Positions 1 through 7,401 are shown, numbered from the stretch's first letter. The stretch is 16,893 nucleotides of DNA from DASRWD01 sp044507975 (GCA_044507975.1 JBIQIQ010000043.1:1-16893); one strand, 5' to 3'. Translations and numbers: made by a program. The notes: generated by a model from the sequence alone, not told the origin.

Positions 1-1
1 G

Positions 2-343
2 CGCGTGATAACCAAGGGGCTCGACCACGCCACCGTCTTCTTCCAGGACTGGGTGCACCTCTCCGACGAGCGCAGGCGGGAGCTGGTGGCGCGTAGGGAC
101 GCCTACCAGGCGCGCTTCAGCAGCGTCATCGAGGCCGGCGCAAGGAGCGGGGACTTCGAGGTGGAGGACGCCGGTCTGGCGACGCTCGTCGTCCTCTCGG
201 CGCTGAACTTCACGTACCAGTGGTACGACCCGGCCGGGCGGCTGTCGGAAGCCGAGCTGGCCGACGGCTACGCACGGACGCTGCTGCGCGGGCTGTCGGC
301 GCGCGACCCGGCGGCCGACGAACGGGAGGCAGGTGAGCCGTGA
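2..343 (+). CDS. TetR-family transcriptional regulator, C-terminal part (cut by window start)
   Basis: This is the C-terminal ligand-binding part of a TetR/AcrR regulator; the N-terminal helix-turn-helix lies before the window. The frame is open through the left edge, so the GTG at base 5 is probably an internal Val codon. What is visible is an all-helical region with the typical pattern FFQDWVHLSDERRREL, then a helix ending RSGDFEVED, then NFTYQWYDPAGRLS, which is characteristic of the last helices of this family. The stop codon overlaps the paaA start by 4 nt (GTGA), so the regulator is the first known gene of the paa operon. A TetR-family repressor (PaaR) controlling paa genes in response to phenylacetyl-CoA is known from Thermus thermophilus. 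By position this protein is probably its functional equivalent and probably autoregulated, but the operator is outside the window. Confidence 0.8.
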   Translation, partial: RVITKGLDHATVFFQDWVHLSDERRRELVARRDAYQARFSSVIEAGARSGDFEVEDAGLATLVVLSALNFTYQWYDPAGRLSEAELADGYARTLLRGLSARDPAADEREAGEP

Positions 344-1287
344 CCCTCGAGGTGGAGCGGAACGTGGCGGACGACCCGCGCTTGGCGCGGTTCGAGGAGC
401 GCATCGCAGCCGGGGAGAAGATCGAGCCCGGCGACTGGATGCCCGACGACTACCGCAGGCAGCTGATCAGGATGATCTCGCAGCACGCTCACAGCGAGGT
501 CGTGGGCATGCTGCCGGAGGGCGCTTGGATCACCCGCGCGCCCAGCCTCAGGCGCAAGCTCGTGCTCATCGCCAAGGTGCAGGACGAGGCCGGGCACGGC
601 CAGTACCTCTATCACGCCGCCGAGACCCTGGGCGCCTCGCGGGAGGAGCTGGAGCTGGCGCTCTTGGAGGGCAGGGCGAAGTACTCGAGCGTCTTCAACT
701 ACCCGACCCTCACCTGGGCCGACGTCGGCATGATCGGATGGCTCGTCGACGGCGCCGCCATCCGCAACCAGCTGATGCTCGCGCAGTGCTCGTACGGCCC
801 CTACTCGCGGGCGATGGTGCGCATCTGCTCCGAGGAGACCTTCCACCACAAGCAGGGCAAGGAGATGGTCATCACCTACGCGCAGGGCACGCCGGCCCAG
901 CGGCGCATGGCGCAGGACGCGCTCGACCGCTGGTGGTGGCCGTCCGTGATGATGCTCGGGCCCCACGACTCGGACTCGCCGAACACGCCGCTGCTGGTGA
1001 GGTGGGGCATCAAGACGAAGACGAACGACGAAGTGAGGCAAGAGTTCATCGACGAGCACGTCCCCGAGTTGAGAGAGGCGGGGCTCACCGTCCCCGACCC
1101 CGACCTGCGGTTCGACGAGGAGACGGGCCACTGGGTGCATGGGCCAATCGACTGGGACGAGTTCTGGCGCGTTGTCAAGGGCGGCGGCCCCTGCAACGCC
1201 GAGCGCCTCGCGGCTCGCAACGAGGCCCACGCGAACGGCGCCTGGGTGCGCGAGGCGCTCGAGGCCTACGCCGCCGCGGAGGCCTAG
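340..1287 (+). CDS. paaA: Phenylacetyl-CoA epoxidase, catalytic subunit PaaA
   Basis: PaaA is the diiron oxygenase subunit of ring-1,2-phenylacetyl-CoA epoxidase, which converts phenylacetyl-CoA to its ring epoxide using O2 and reducing equivalents, in the cytoplasm. The 315-residue length is normal for the family. Ferritin-like diiron ligands are visible: E53 (HSEVVG), the first ExxH at E83/H86 (DEAGH) and the second at E166/H169 (EETFHH). The GTG start at 340 is chosen because it overlaps the regulator stop by 4 nt and is preceded by a purine-rich GGGAGG at 324-329. The next gene begins directly after its TAG stop. PaaA normally works only as a complex with PaaC, with PaaB bridging. Identification is firm from the motifs and from the paaABCD gene order. 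Confidence 0.96.
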   Translation: MTLEVERNVADDPRLARFEERIAAGEKIEPGDWMPDDYRRQLIRMISQHAHSEVVGMLPEGAWITRAPSLRRKLVLIAKVQDEAGHGQYLYHAAETLGASREELELALLEGRAKYSSVFNYPTLTWADVGMIGWLVDGAAIRNQLMLAQCSYGPYSRAMVRICSEETFHHKQGKEMVITYAQGTPAQRRMAQDALDRWWWPSVMMLGPHDSDSPNTPLLVRWGIKTKTNDEVRQEFIDEHVPELREAGLTVPDPDLRFDEETGHWVHGPIDWDEFWRVVKGGGPCNAERLAARNEAHANGAWVREALEAYAAAEA

Positions 1288-1812
1288 GTGCGCTGGGAGG
1301 TCTTCAAGCAGGACGCGCCCGGCAAGCCACACCAGGCCGTAGGTAGCGTCCACGGCGCAGACGCCGAGCACGCGCTACTCAACGCGCGCCACGTCTTCGG
1401 CAGGCGGCCCTCGGCCGCGAGCGTCTGGGTCGTGAACGCGGACAGCATCTACTCGCGTACCGCGGAGGAGCTGTCGTCGGGAGGCGCTCCGGGCGCCGTA
1501 GGAGAGCGAAGCCCGACCGGCACGCGGACCTTCCACGTCTTCCGGAAGGCGAGCCACCGGCGCTCGATGACGTTCGTCGACCACGTTCTGGACGTCGAGT
1601 CCGAGGACCACGCCGCCGCGCTGGCCGCCGCGCTATCCCAGGCCGAGGGCGAGCCGGCCCTCGCCTGGTGGGTCGTGGCCGCCGAGGACGTGACCCGCAG
1701 CGAACCGGGCGACGCTCCCTCCTGGTTCGAGCCGGCCCGCGACAAGACCTACAAGCAGCAGTCGGCCTACGGCACGGTCAAGCCCCGGCCCGAGAAGAGC
1801 GGCGCGAAGTGA
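1288..1812 (+). CDS. paaB: Phenylacetyl-CoA epoxidase subunit PaaB, tandem two-domain form
   Basis: PaaB is the small bridging subunit of phenylacetyl-CoA epoxidase. The classical protein, such as E. coli PaaB, is about 95 residues; this one is 174 and looks like two copies of the fold in a row. Repeat 1 (residues 3-60) starts WEVFKQ, has GSVHGADAEHALLNAR and ends SVWVVNADSI. Repeat 2 (residues 81-162) starts TFHVFRK, has VESEDHAAALAAAL and ends AWWVVAAEDV. Repeat 2 also carries the C-terminal tail of classical PaaB (WFEPARDKTYKQQSAYG). A Gly/Ser/Pro-rich linker (about 62-79) joins them. The GTG start abuts the paaA stop with no gap, and the end overlaps paaC by 4 nt. Family assignment is firm. 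Whether both repeats contact PaaA and PaaC is unknown. Confidence 0.92.
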   Translation: MRWEVFKQDAPGKPHQAVGSVHGADAEHALLNARHVFGRRPSAASVWVVNADSIYSRTAEELSSGGAPGAVGERSPTGTRTFHVFRKASHRRSMTFVDHVLDVESEDHAAALAAALSQAEGEPALAWWVVAAEDVTRSEPGDAPSWFEPARDKTYKQQSAYGTVKPRPEKSGAK

Positions 1813-2594
1813 GCGACCTCGCTGCCGGTCCTCCCGAGGGCGCCGTGAGGCGGGCGCTCGTGGAGCGCCTCACCGCGCTGGGAGACGACGAGCTGCTCCT
1901 GGGCCACCGCGACTCGGAGTGGACCGGGCACGCCCCGCTGCTCGAGGAGGACATCGCGCTCGCGAACCTCGCACAGGACGAGATCGGCCACGCGCTCCTG
2001 TGGTACTCCCTCCGCGAAGGGCTCGACGGGTCCGACCCGGACGACCTCGCGTTCCGGCGCGACCCCGAGGCGTTCCGCAGCTGCCGCCTGGTAGAGATGC
2101 CGCGCGGCGACTGGGCCTTCACGATGCTGCGGCAGTTCGCCTTCGACTGCTACGAGGCCGAGGCCCTCCCCCGCCTAGGCCGCAGCGTCTACGCCCCCCT
2201 CGCCGAGGTCGCGGCCAAGGCGCACCGCGAGGAGCTCTTCCACCTGCGCCACGGCGGGCTGTGGGTGAAGCGCCTGGGGCTGGGCACCGAAGAGTCGCGC
2301 TCCCGCTCGCGCGCCGCCCTCCACGCCATCTGGCCCGAGCTGGGCGGCCTGCTCGCGCCTCTGCCCGGCGACGCGCTGCTCGCGGCAGAGGGCTACCTGC
2401 CCGACTGGGACACACTGGCCGCGGCGGTGGTCCGCCGCGTGCGGGACGCTATGGGAGCGGCCGGCATCGACCCCGGCCACGACCCGGTACTCCCGGCGGC
2501 CTCCACGCGTGAGGAGTCGGGCCAGCACCGCAAGGAGCTGCTCGCCACCATGCAGGCCGTCGCGCGCGCCGACCCTGAGGCCGCGTCGTGGTGA
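1809..2594 (+). CDS. paaC: Phenylacetyl-CoA epoxidase, structural subunit PaaC
   Basis: PaaC is the ferritin-like but non-catalytic partner of PaaA; together they form the core of the epoxidase. The 261-residue product has the expected length. It contains DIALANLAQDEIGHALLWY (about 48-66), the typical PaaC helix with an ExxH motif at E58/H61, and a second one in HREELFHLRHGG. The frame is open further upstream inside paaB, but the GTG at 1809 is chosen because it overlaps the paaB stop by 4 nt (GTGA), like other junctions of this operon, and gives the normal N-terminus. The end overlaps paaD. In the characterised E. coli complex PaaC stabilises PaaA and does not itself carry the active diiron site; that role is inferred here from homology. 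Confidence 0.94.
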   Translation: MSDLAAGPPEGAVRRALVERLTALGDDELLLGHRDSEWTGHAPLLEEDIALANLAQDEIGHALLWYSLREGLDGSDPDDLAFRRDPEAFRSCRLVEMPRGDWAFTMLRQFAFDCYEAEALPRLGRSVYAPLAEVAAKAHREELFHLRHGGLWVKRLGLGTEESRSRSRAALHAIWPELGGLLAPLPGDALLAAEGYLPDWDTLAAAVVRRVRDAMGAAGIDPGHDPVLPAASTREESGQHRKELLATMQAVARADPEAASW

Positions 2595-3118
2595 GGCCTG
2601 GCACCGGCACGCCTCGGCGTGAGCATCCCGGGGCCGACCCTCTGGTGACGGCGGCCTGGGACGCGCTGCGCCGGGTCAAGGACCCGGAGCTGCCGGCGGT
2701 CGACGTCGTCGAGCTCGGCGTGGTCAGGGAGGTGCGCTCCGCGGACGGCGGCATCGCCCTGGAGGTGACCATCACGCCCACGTTCGCGGCCTGCCCGGCG
2801 CTGCACGTGATCCGGGACGAGGTGCGCGAAGCGGTAGCCGCGTTGGGCGTGGAGGCGCGCGTGATCACCACCCTCAGCCCGCCATGGTCGAGCGACGACA
2901 TGACGGACTCGGCGCGCGAGAAGCTGCGCGCCTTCGGCATCGCTCCGCCCGATCACCATGGCGGCCTGCTCGAGATCGCGCTCGACGCACCGGTGCGCTG
3001 CCCACGCTGCGACCACCCGGACACCCGGGTGCGGAACGCCTTCGGCTCGACGCTGTGCCGCGAGATCCGGACGTGCCGGTCCTGCGGCGAGACGTTCGAG
3101 CGCTTCAAGCCGCTCTGA
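2588..3118 (+). CDS. paaD: Phenylacetate degradation protein PaaD (MIP18/DUF59 domain with zinc ribbon)
   Basis: PaaD is a small cytoplasmic protein of the MIP18/DUF59 family needed for phenylacetyl-CoA epoxidase activity, probably for metal-centre maturation. The 176-residue product has the MIP18 domain at about 20-95 (KDPELPAVDVVELGVV, then TPTFAACPA with the conserved Cys69). A C-terminal zinc ribbon follows, with two CxxC pairs at C138/C141 (CPRC) and C163/C166 (CRSC). Two in-frame GTG codons, at 2588 and 2591, are possible. 2588 has GAGG 7 nt upstream; 2591 would give the 4-nt overlap seen elsewhere in the operon. This is the last paa gene here: only 79 nt separate it from the convergent acyl-CoA dehydrogenase, and no PaaE reductase follows. 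No T-tract terminator is visible in that gap. Confidence 0.94.
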   Translation: MVRPGTGTPRREHPGADPLVTAAWDALRRVKDPELPAVDVVELGVVREVRSADGGIALEVTITPTFAACPALHVIRDEVREAVAALGVEARVITTLSPPWSSDDMTDSAREKLRAFGIAPPDHHGGLLEIALDAPVRCPRCDHPDTRVRNAFGSTLCREIRTCRSCGETFERFKPL

Positions 3119-3197
3119 GTGGCTTCCGGTGGCCCCGGCCTCCGGCCGGAGCCCGCCGAGCGGAGCTCGCTGGAACCTACCTACTGCGTGGCGCCCC

Positions 3198-5012
3198 TCA
3201 ACCGAGCGGGTACCCGTCGCTCTCGTAGGCGAGCTCGGCCGCCTGCCGGCGCAGCTCGACGAGGTCCTGGCCGTGCTCGGGGAGGTACCGCCCCAAGAGG
3301 GCGAGCGCCCCACCCCCGTCGGCCCCCGCCGCGCGCCGGAGCGCCTCGTTCCCCAAGGCCCTCGCCCGGTCCACGGCCTCGAACGCGTAGAGACGCGCCA
3401 GCAGGCCCGCCGCCTCCGCCCGGCTCGTGCCGGCAAGGCGCTCGGCGCGCAGCAGTCCCGACTCGGCCAGGTACGCCAGTCCGACCAAGTCGGCCACGCG
3501 CGCCATCAGCTCCTGCTCCGCCTCGACCTTCCCCTGGTAGGCCAGAGCGCAGACGCCCGCGACCTGCAGAGCGGCGCTCTTGAGGCCCGACAGGGCGCGA
3601 CGAGCGTGCGCGAGGTCGCCCCCGCGCTCCTCGCCCGGAGCCGCTCCCGTGCCCGTGGCGGCGGCCTGCGCCGGGCCGAGCAGCCCCAGGCGCCCGCGCA
3701 TCGCGCGCTTGAGGAGCTGCTCGACCGTGAGCAGGCGGTTGATCTCGTTGGTGCCCTCGAAGATGCGGTTGATGCGACTGTCGCGGTAGGTCGCCTCGAT
3801 GGGGTAGTCGGCCGAGAACCCGTAACCTCCGTAGACCTGGAGCGCCTCGTCTACCACCGCGTCGAGGACCTCCGAGCCGAACACCTTTATGAAGCTGAAC
3901 TCGACGGCGTAGTCCGACAGGGCCTCCATCTCGAGCGCCGCGAGATCCAGCGAGGTGGCCTCTCCCGCCTGCGCCCGAGCCGCCTCCACGGCGGCGTCCA
4001 TGGCGCCCGCCAGGCGATAGGCCGCGCTCTCCAGCGCGTAGGCGTGCGCGGCCATGGCGCCTACCTTCTCCCGGATCAGCCCGAACTCCGCGATCGGCGC
4101 CCCGAACTGCCTGCGCTCCTTCGCGTACCCCTGCGCCAGGCGCACGAGCCGCTTGACACCGCCCACGGCGCCCACGGCCAGCTTGAAGCGACCGATGTTG
4201 AGGATGCCGAACGCGATCCTGTGGCCCTTGCCTACCTCGCCGAGCAGGTTCTCCTTCGGCACGCGGACGTCCTCGAGCACGACCATGCGCGTCGAGGAGC
4301 CCTTGATGCCCATCTTGTGCTCCTCGGCGCCGAACGAGAGGCCCGGTGTGTCCTTCTCGACGAGGAAAGCGCTGAACGCCTCGCCGCCCACCTGCGCGAA
4401 CACGGTGAACAGGTCGGCGAAGCCGGCGTTCGAGATCCACATCTTGGTCCCGTTGAGGACCCAATGGTCGCCGGCGTCGTCGGCTCGGGTCTTGGCGGCG
4501 AGCGAGTCCGACCCCGAACCGGGCTCGGTCAGGCAGTAGGCCGCCACCCATTCGCCGGTCGCCAGGCGCGGCAGGTAGCGAGCCTTCTGCTCGGCGCTGC
4601 CGAAGTAGACGAGGGGCAGCGTACCGATGCCGACGTGCGCGTTGAACGTCACGTTGAAGGACCCGGTAGCGGCGAGGGCCTCCGTGACGACGGAGGCCGC
4701 CACCTTGCCGGCCCCCAGACCGCCGTGCTCCTCCGGCACCTCGACGGCGAGCAGGCCCTGCTCGCCGGCGCGCCGCATCACCTGGCGCGACAGCTCGTAG
4801 TCGAGGCCCTCGAGGCGCTCGAAGACCGGGGTCACCTCGCGCTCGACGAACTCCCGCGCGGAGGCGGCGAACATCCGCGTCTCCTCGTCCATCGCCTCGG
4901 GAACGAAGACGTCCTGTGGCCTCTCGTCCTCGATGAGGAACGCGCCGCCCACGGGCGCTCTGACGTCGGGGGAAGCGCCCGCGGCGGCGGGCGTGGCTGC
5001 GGCTTCTGACAC
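3198..5012 (-). CDS. Acyl-CoA dehydrogenase, long (about 600-residue) type
   Basis: This FAD-dependent enzyme introduces the trans-2 double bond into acyl-CoA, the first step of beta-oxidation. The N-terminal, middle and C-terminal dehydrogenase domains span about residues 35-430. Visible motifs are YCLTEPGSGSDS (FAD/substrate loop, about 159-170), WISNAGFAD, and VYGGYGFSADYPIEATYRD followed by RIFEGTNEIN. The Glu in that last motif (about 419 from this start) is the usual catalytic base position. A further 170-residue helical tail makes it resemble the VLCAD/ACAD9-like and Bacillus FadE-type enzymes rather than 380-residue short forms. The GTG at 5012 is preferred because GGAGG ends 6 nt upstream (5019-5023); GTG at 5018 directly abuts that Shine-Dalgarno. 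The gene points tail-to-tail at the paa operon. The natural substrate cannot be told from sequence. Confidence 0.94.
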   Translation of the reverse strand: MSEAAATPAAAGASPDVRAPVGGAFLIEDERPQDVFVPEAMDEETRMFAASAREFVEREVTPVFERLEGLDYELSRQVMRRAGEQGLLAVEVPEEHGGLGAGKVAASVVTEALAATGSFNVTFNAHVGIGTLPLVYFGSAEQKARYLPRLATGEWVAAYCLTEPGSGSDSLAAKTRADDAGDHWVLNGTKMWISNAGFADLFTVFAQVGGEAFSAFLVEKDTPGLSFGAEEHKMGIKGSSTRMVVLEDVRVPKENLLGEVGKGHRIAFGILNIGRFKLAVGAVGGVKRLVRLAQGYAKERRQFGAPIAEFGLIREKVGAMAAHAYALESAAYRLAGAMDAAVEAARAQAGEATSLDLAALEMEALSDYAVEFSFIKVFGSEVLDAVVDEALQVYGGYGFSADYPIEATYRDSRINRIFEGTNEINRLLTVEQLLKRAMRGRLGLLGPAQAAATGTGAAPGEERGGDLAHARRALSGLKSAALQVAGVCALAYQGKVEAEQELMARVADLVGLAYLAESGLLRAERLAGTSRAEAAGLLARLYAFEAVDRARALGNEALRRAAGADGGGALALLGRYLPEHGQDLVELRRQAAELAYESDGYPLG

Positions 5013-5089
5013 GGTCACCCTCCGGGTCTGCCCCTTGCTCGCGCCGCGCGAGCGGACCCGCCGCGGCGCCTGTCTGTGGCTCTGGCCGG

Positions 5090-5095
5090 ATGATA
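5090..5095 (-). promoter_or_regulatory. Candidate -10 box for the acyl-CoA dehydrogenase
   Basis: TATCAT on the minus strand lies just past the rhomboid stop codon and about 78 nt before the dehydrogenase start. It would give a leader of roughly 70 nt. That leader contains a short GC hairpin (7-bp arms 5037-5043 and 5047-5053) and the Shine-Dalgarno GGAGG. No convincing -35 is seen, and the gene could equally be read through from the rhomboid gene. Confidence 0.35.
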
Positions 5096-5097
5096 CG

Positions 5098-6669
5098 TCA
5101 GAGGGTCGGCAGCACGGTCACCAGCGCGGTGCCCAGCGCGACAGCGAGCGCCGCGACGCCGGCCGTCCCGAGCACGGCGCCGACGGCTCGCCCCCTGAGG
5201 GCGGTGCGCAGGAGCGTGTAGGCGCCGCCCGCCACGAGGCCGCCGACGTGACCCCACAGCGACACGCCGGGGAGCAGCGAGAAGACGAGGTTGAGGCCGA
5301 GGAACGTCGCGAGCGTGCGCAGCAGGGCGCCGTCGGCCGAGGAGCGGCGGACGAGCACGTCCACCACCAGTGCGGCCGCCACGCCGAACACGCCGCCGGA
5401 GGCCCCGACGAGGAGCATCGGCCGCCCAGCCTCGATCACGCTCGTGAGCAGCGAGCCGCCCGCGACCCCCGCCGCGAACGACCCGAGCACGTCGCCCCAA
5501 CCCCGCCGGCGCTCGACGGCGCGCCCGAGGTCGAGGAGCACCCAGGCGTTGAAGGCCGCGTGGATGAGGTTGGCGTGCACGAAGGCGTAGGAGAGGTAGC
5601 GCCACCAAGTGCCCTGTCCGGGCACGCCCGGGATCCCCTGCGCGTAGGCGGCCACGAAGTCGCTGGCACGGAGGTAGACGCCGATCAGGCGGACCGGCCC
5701 CTGGGCCTGGTCGAGCAGCGACTGCCAGAGGAACGCGAGCGCGATCCCTCCGACCAGCCCGTAGGTGGCGTAGGCCGGCCCCCGCGAGCGGCGCCTGCCC
5801 GGCGTGAGCCCGTAGTCCGCCATCTCGCGACGGATGCGCTCGCGCGCCAGACCCTTCGCGTCGTCGTGAGCACGCTGCCAGGAGTCCCGCGCGAGGTCCA
5901 CGTTCCCGGCCCATGCGGCCGCCCGCGCCAGCACGCGGAAGAGCACCGCCGGCCTCACGCCGACCATCGGTTGGCCCAGGAGCGCCCTCACGTTCTCGAG
6001 CTCGCCGCGCTCGGCCGCCACGCGCGCGTTCGCCAGCGAGACCGAGCGGAACGCGATCGGACCGTGGCGCGTGGCGTCGAACGAGTCGGTCATCGTTCGC
6101 GCCACCGCCTCCGCGGCCGCCAAGTCGCCGAGCTCGATATGGGCGTCCACCGCCAGCTCGTTGGCGAGCGCGACCGCGTCCGGCCCGTAGTCGCCGACCG
6201 CTACCTTGCCCGCGAGCTCGAGCACCTCCGACCAGCGGCCCTCGCTCGCGCGGGCCTGTATCAGCAGCATGTCGTCTGGATCGGGAGCCAGGGCGAGGGC
6301 AGCCGCGGGGTTGCCCTCGTGCAGCGCCGCCACCGCCAGCCAGCTCCCGACCGCGCGGCGGGCGCCGGGGGTCCAGTAGAGCAGACGCGTGAGAGCAGCG
6401 GCCGGGCCGGCCGCGCCGATCCGGACCAGGCCGAGCAGCGCCAGCGGCGACAGCACGACCAACGGGCCCACGACCAGGGCGGCGAGGGTAAGGGCGCGCG
6501 AAGGCGCCGCCCAGCCCATCTCACCAGCGAGCGCCAGCACGGCCAGCAGACCGGCGATGAGCGACTTGGCGGGCAGCTCGGTGAACGGGCCCGCCAGCCT
6601 GCCCGCCCAGCGCAGAGACGAGGCGCTCGCGAGAGCCAGGAACAGCAGTGCCAGGCCGGCCGGGGTCAT
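5098..6669 (-). CDS. Rhomboid-family intramembrane serine protease with N-terminal membrane and helical-repeat extension
   Basis: The 523-residue protein ends in a rhomboid domain (about 300-520) that cleaves substrates within the membrane. Key elements are visible: WWRYLSYAFVHANLIHAAFN (355-374, the WR and HxxxN region), the catalytic serine in GASGG (S424), and the catalytic histidine in WGHVGG (H474). The first 290 residues are unusual. There are about three hydrophobic segments (1-20, 36-52, 60-82), then an Ala-rich soluble helical stretch (about 105-275) with TPR-like pairs such as GRWSEVLELAGK and GDLAAAEAVARTM. ATG at 6669 is the start. It has no Shine-Dalgarno, but a TAGCAT box lies 6 nt upstream. 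The substrate is unknown. The protease call is firm; the repeat assignment is by eye. Confidence 0.9.
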   Translation of the reverse strand: MTPAGLALLFLALASASSLRWAGRLAGPFTELPAKSLIAGLLAVLALAGEMGWAAPSRALTLAALVVGPLVVLSPLALLGLVRIGAAGPAAALTRLLYWTPGARRAVGSWLAVAALHEGNPAAALALAPDPDDMLLIQARASEGRWSEVLELAGKVAVGDYGPDAVALANELAVDAHIELGDLAAAEAVARTMTDSFDATRHGPIAFRSVSLANARVAAERGELENVRALLGQPMVGVRPAVLFRVLARAAAWAGNVDLARDSWQRAHDDAKGLARERIRREMADYGLTPGRRRSRGPAYATYGLVGGIALAFLWQSLLDQAQGPVRLIGVYLRASDFVAAYAQGIPGVPGQGTWWRYLSYAFVHANLIHAAFNAWVLLDLGRAVERRRGWGDVLGSFAAGVAGGSLLTSVIEAGRPMLLVGASGGVFGVAAALVVDVLVRRSSADGALLRTLATFLGLNLVFSLLPGVSLWGHVGGLVAGGAYTLLRTALRGRAVGAVLGTAGVAALAVALGTALVTVLPTL

Positions 6670-6675
6670 CGGGCG

Positions 6676-6681
6676 ATGCTA
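6676..6681 (-). promoter_or_regulatory. Leaderless-type -10 box for the rhomboid gene
   Basis: TAGCAT on the minus strand ends 6 nt before the ATG, so transcription would begin at or next to the start codon. No Shine-Dalgarno precedes this start, and no clear -35 is visible. The gene heads its transcript because the upstream neighbour (plsY) is divergent, so a promoter must lie close by. Confidence 0.5.
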
Positions 6682-6710
6682 ACCGCTCAGGGCAGGTTCA
6701 GGAGCATCGG

Positions 6711-6716
6711 TAGAAT
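6711..6716 (+). promoter_or_regulatory. Candidate -10 box for plsY
   Basis: TAGAAT matches the TATAAT consensus in 5 of 6 positions in very GC-rich DNA. It lies about 76 nt before the plsY start. Transcription from it would begin near 6723, one base before the perfect hairpin at 6724-6763. No good -35 was found at 16-18 nt. Confidence 0.45.
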
Positions 6717-6723
6717 CTGGCGA

Positions 6724-6763
6724 GCGCATGGGCCACCAGCGCCTGTGCTGGTGGCCCATGCGC
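6724..6763 (+). repeat. Perfect 17-bp inverted repeat (hairpin) in the plsY leader
   Basis: The arms at 6724-6740 and 6747-6763 are perfectly complementary around a 6-nt loop (GCCTGT). The structure sits between two divergent genes, so it cannot terminate either of them, and no T-run follows it. It lies between the likely plsY transcription start and its Shine-Dalgarno (GGAGG, 6773-6777). It could be a 5' RNA stem-loop affecting mRNA stability or translation, or a DNA-binding site for a dimeric regulator. Confidence 0.8.
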
Positions 6764-6786
6764 CAGGCACCCGGAGGCACCCTGAC

Positions 6787-7401
6787 TTGCTCGACGTCGT
6801 GATAGCCCTGATCTTCATGGTGGTCGGGTACCTGCTCGGCACCATCCCGACCGGCTACCTGGTCGCGCGGATGCGCGGCGTGAACATCCAGGAGGTCGGG
6901 TCGGGCAACATCGGCGCGACGAACGTGCTGCGCACGCTCGGCTGGCTGCCCGCCTCCCTGGTGATGATCTTCGACCCGCTCAAGGGAGCCCTGGCGGCGC
7001 TTCTGCCCATACTCGTCGGCGCGACCGGCTGGACGGTGGCTCTGGCGGGCCTGGCGGCCGTCGTCGGCAACAGCTTCAACGTCTTCCTCGGCCTGCGCGG
7101 CGGCAAGGGGATCGCCACCAGCATCGGGGTGTTCGTCGTCGTCGACCCGCTCACCGCCGCGCTGTGCGTCCTCCTCGGCGTGTTCACGATCCTGATCAGC
7201 CGCTACGTGTCGCTCGGCTCACTCGTCGGCATGTTCTCCCTGCCGCTGTTCGTGCTGGCGGGTGGCGTCTTCCCGATGTCGCACCTGTTCCTGGCCATCG
7301 GCCTCGCGTCGTTGACCATCTTCCGGCACCGCGACAACCTCCGGCGGCTGGCCGTCGGCACCGAGCGGCGGCTCGGCGAGAAGGTCAAGCCGGCGTCGTA
7401 G
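6787..7401 (+). CDS. plsY: Glycerol-3-phosphate acyltransferase PlsY
   Basis: PlsY is the membrane enzyme that transfers an acyl group from acyl-phosphate to glycerol-3-phosphate, the first acylation of phospholipid synthesis. The 204-residue length is normal. Motifs seen are YLLGTIPTGYLVAR (15-28), the phosphate-binding VGSGNIGATNVLR (37-49), FNVFLGLRGGKGIAT (98-111), and FRHRDN near the C-terminus, with several hydrophobic helices between. The start is TTG at 6787: GGAGG at 6773-6777 is spaced 9 nt from it, whereas the alternative GTG at 6799 is 21 nt away. The 3' end overlaps the convergent EamA gene by 17 nt. PlsY normally works with PlsX, which is not in this window. Confidence 0.95.
   Translation: MLDVVIALIFMVVGYLLGTIPTGYLVARMRGVNIQEVGSGNIGATNVLRTLGWLPASLVMIFDPLKGALAALLPILVGATGWTVALAGLAAVVGNSFNVFLGLRGGKGIATSIGVFVVVDPLTAALCVLLGVFTILISRYVSLGSLVGMFSLPLFVLAGGVFPMSHLFLAIGLASLTIFRHRDNLRRLAVGTERRLGEKVKPAS

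Noticed and set aside
268..1371. Minus-strand open frame opposite paaA
   Set aside because: paaA on the plus strand has all diiron motifs and operon spacing; the antisense product shows no known pattern.
3140..3151. CTCCGGCCGGAG palindrome between paaD and the dehydrogenase as a bidirectional terminator
   Set aside because: The stem is only about 4 bp once a loop is allowed, and no T-run follows on either strand.
2958..5009. 683-codon plus-strand open frame opposite the acyl-CoA dehydrogenase
   Set aside because: It is the mirror of a conserved enzyme gene with no motif of its own. It also overlaps the zinc-ribbon end of paaD in another frame.
4933..6786. Long open plus-strand frame running antisense through the rhomboid gene and in frame into plsY
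   Set aside because: High GC keeps antisense frames open. The translation is Arg/Gly/His/Pro-rich with no recognisable motif, while the minus strand encodes a clear rhomboid. Only the part from TTG 6787 (PlsY) is real.
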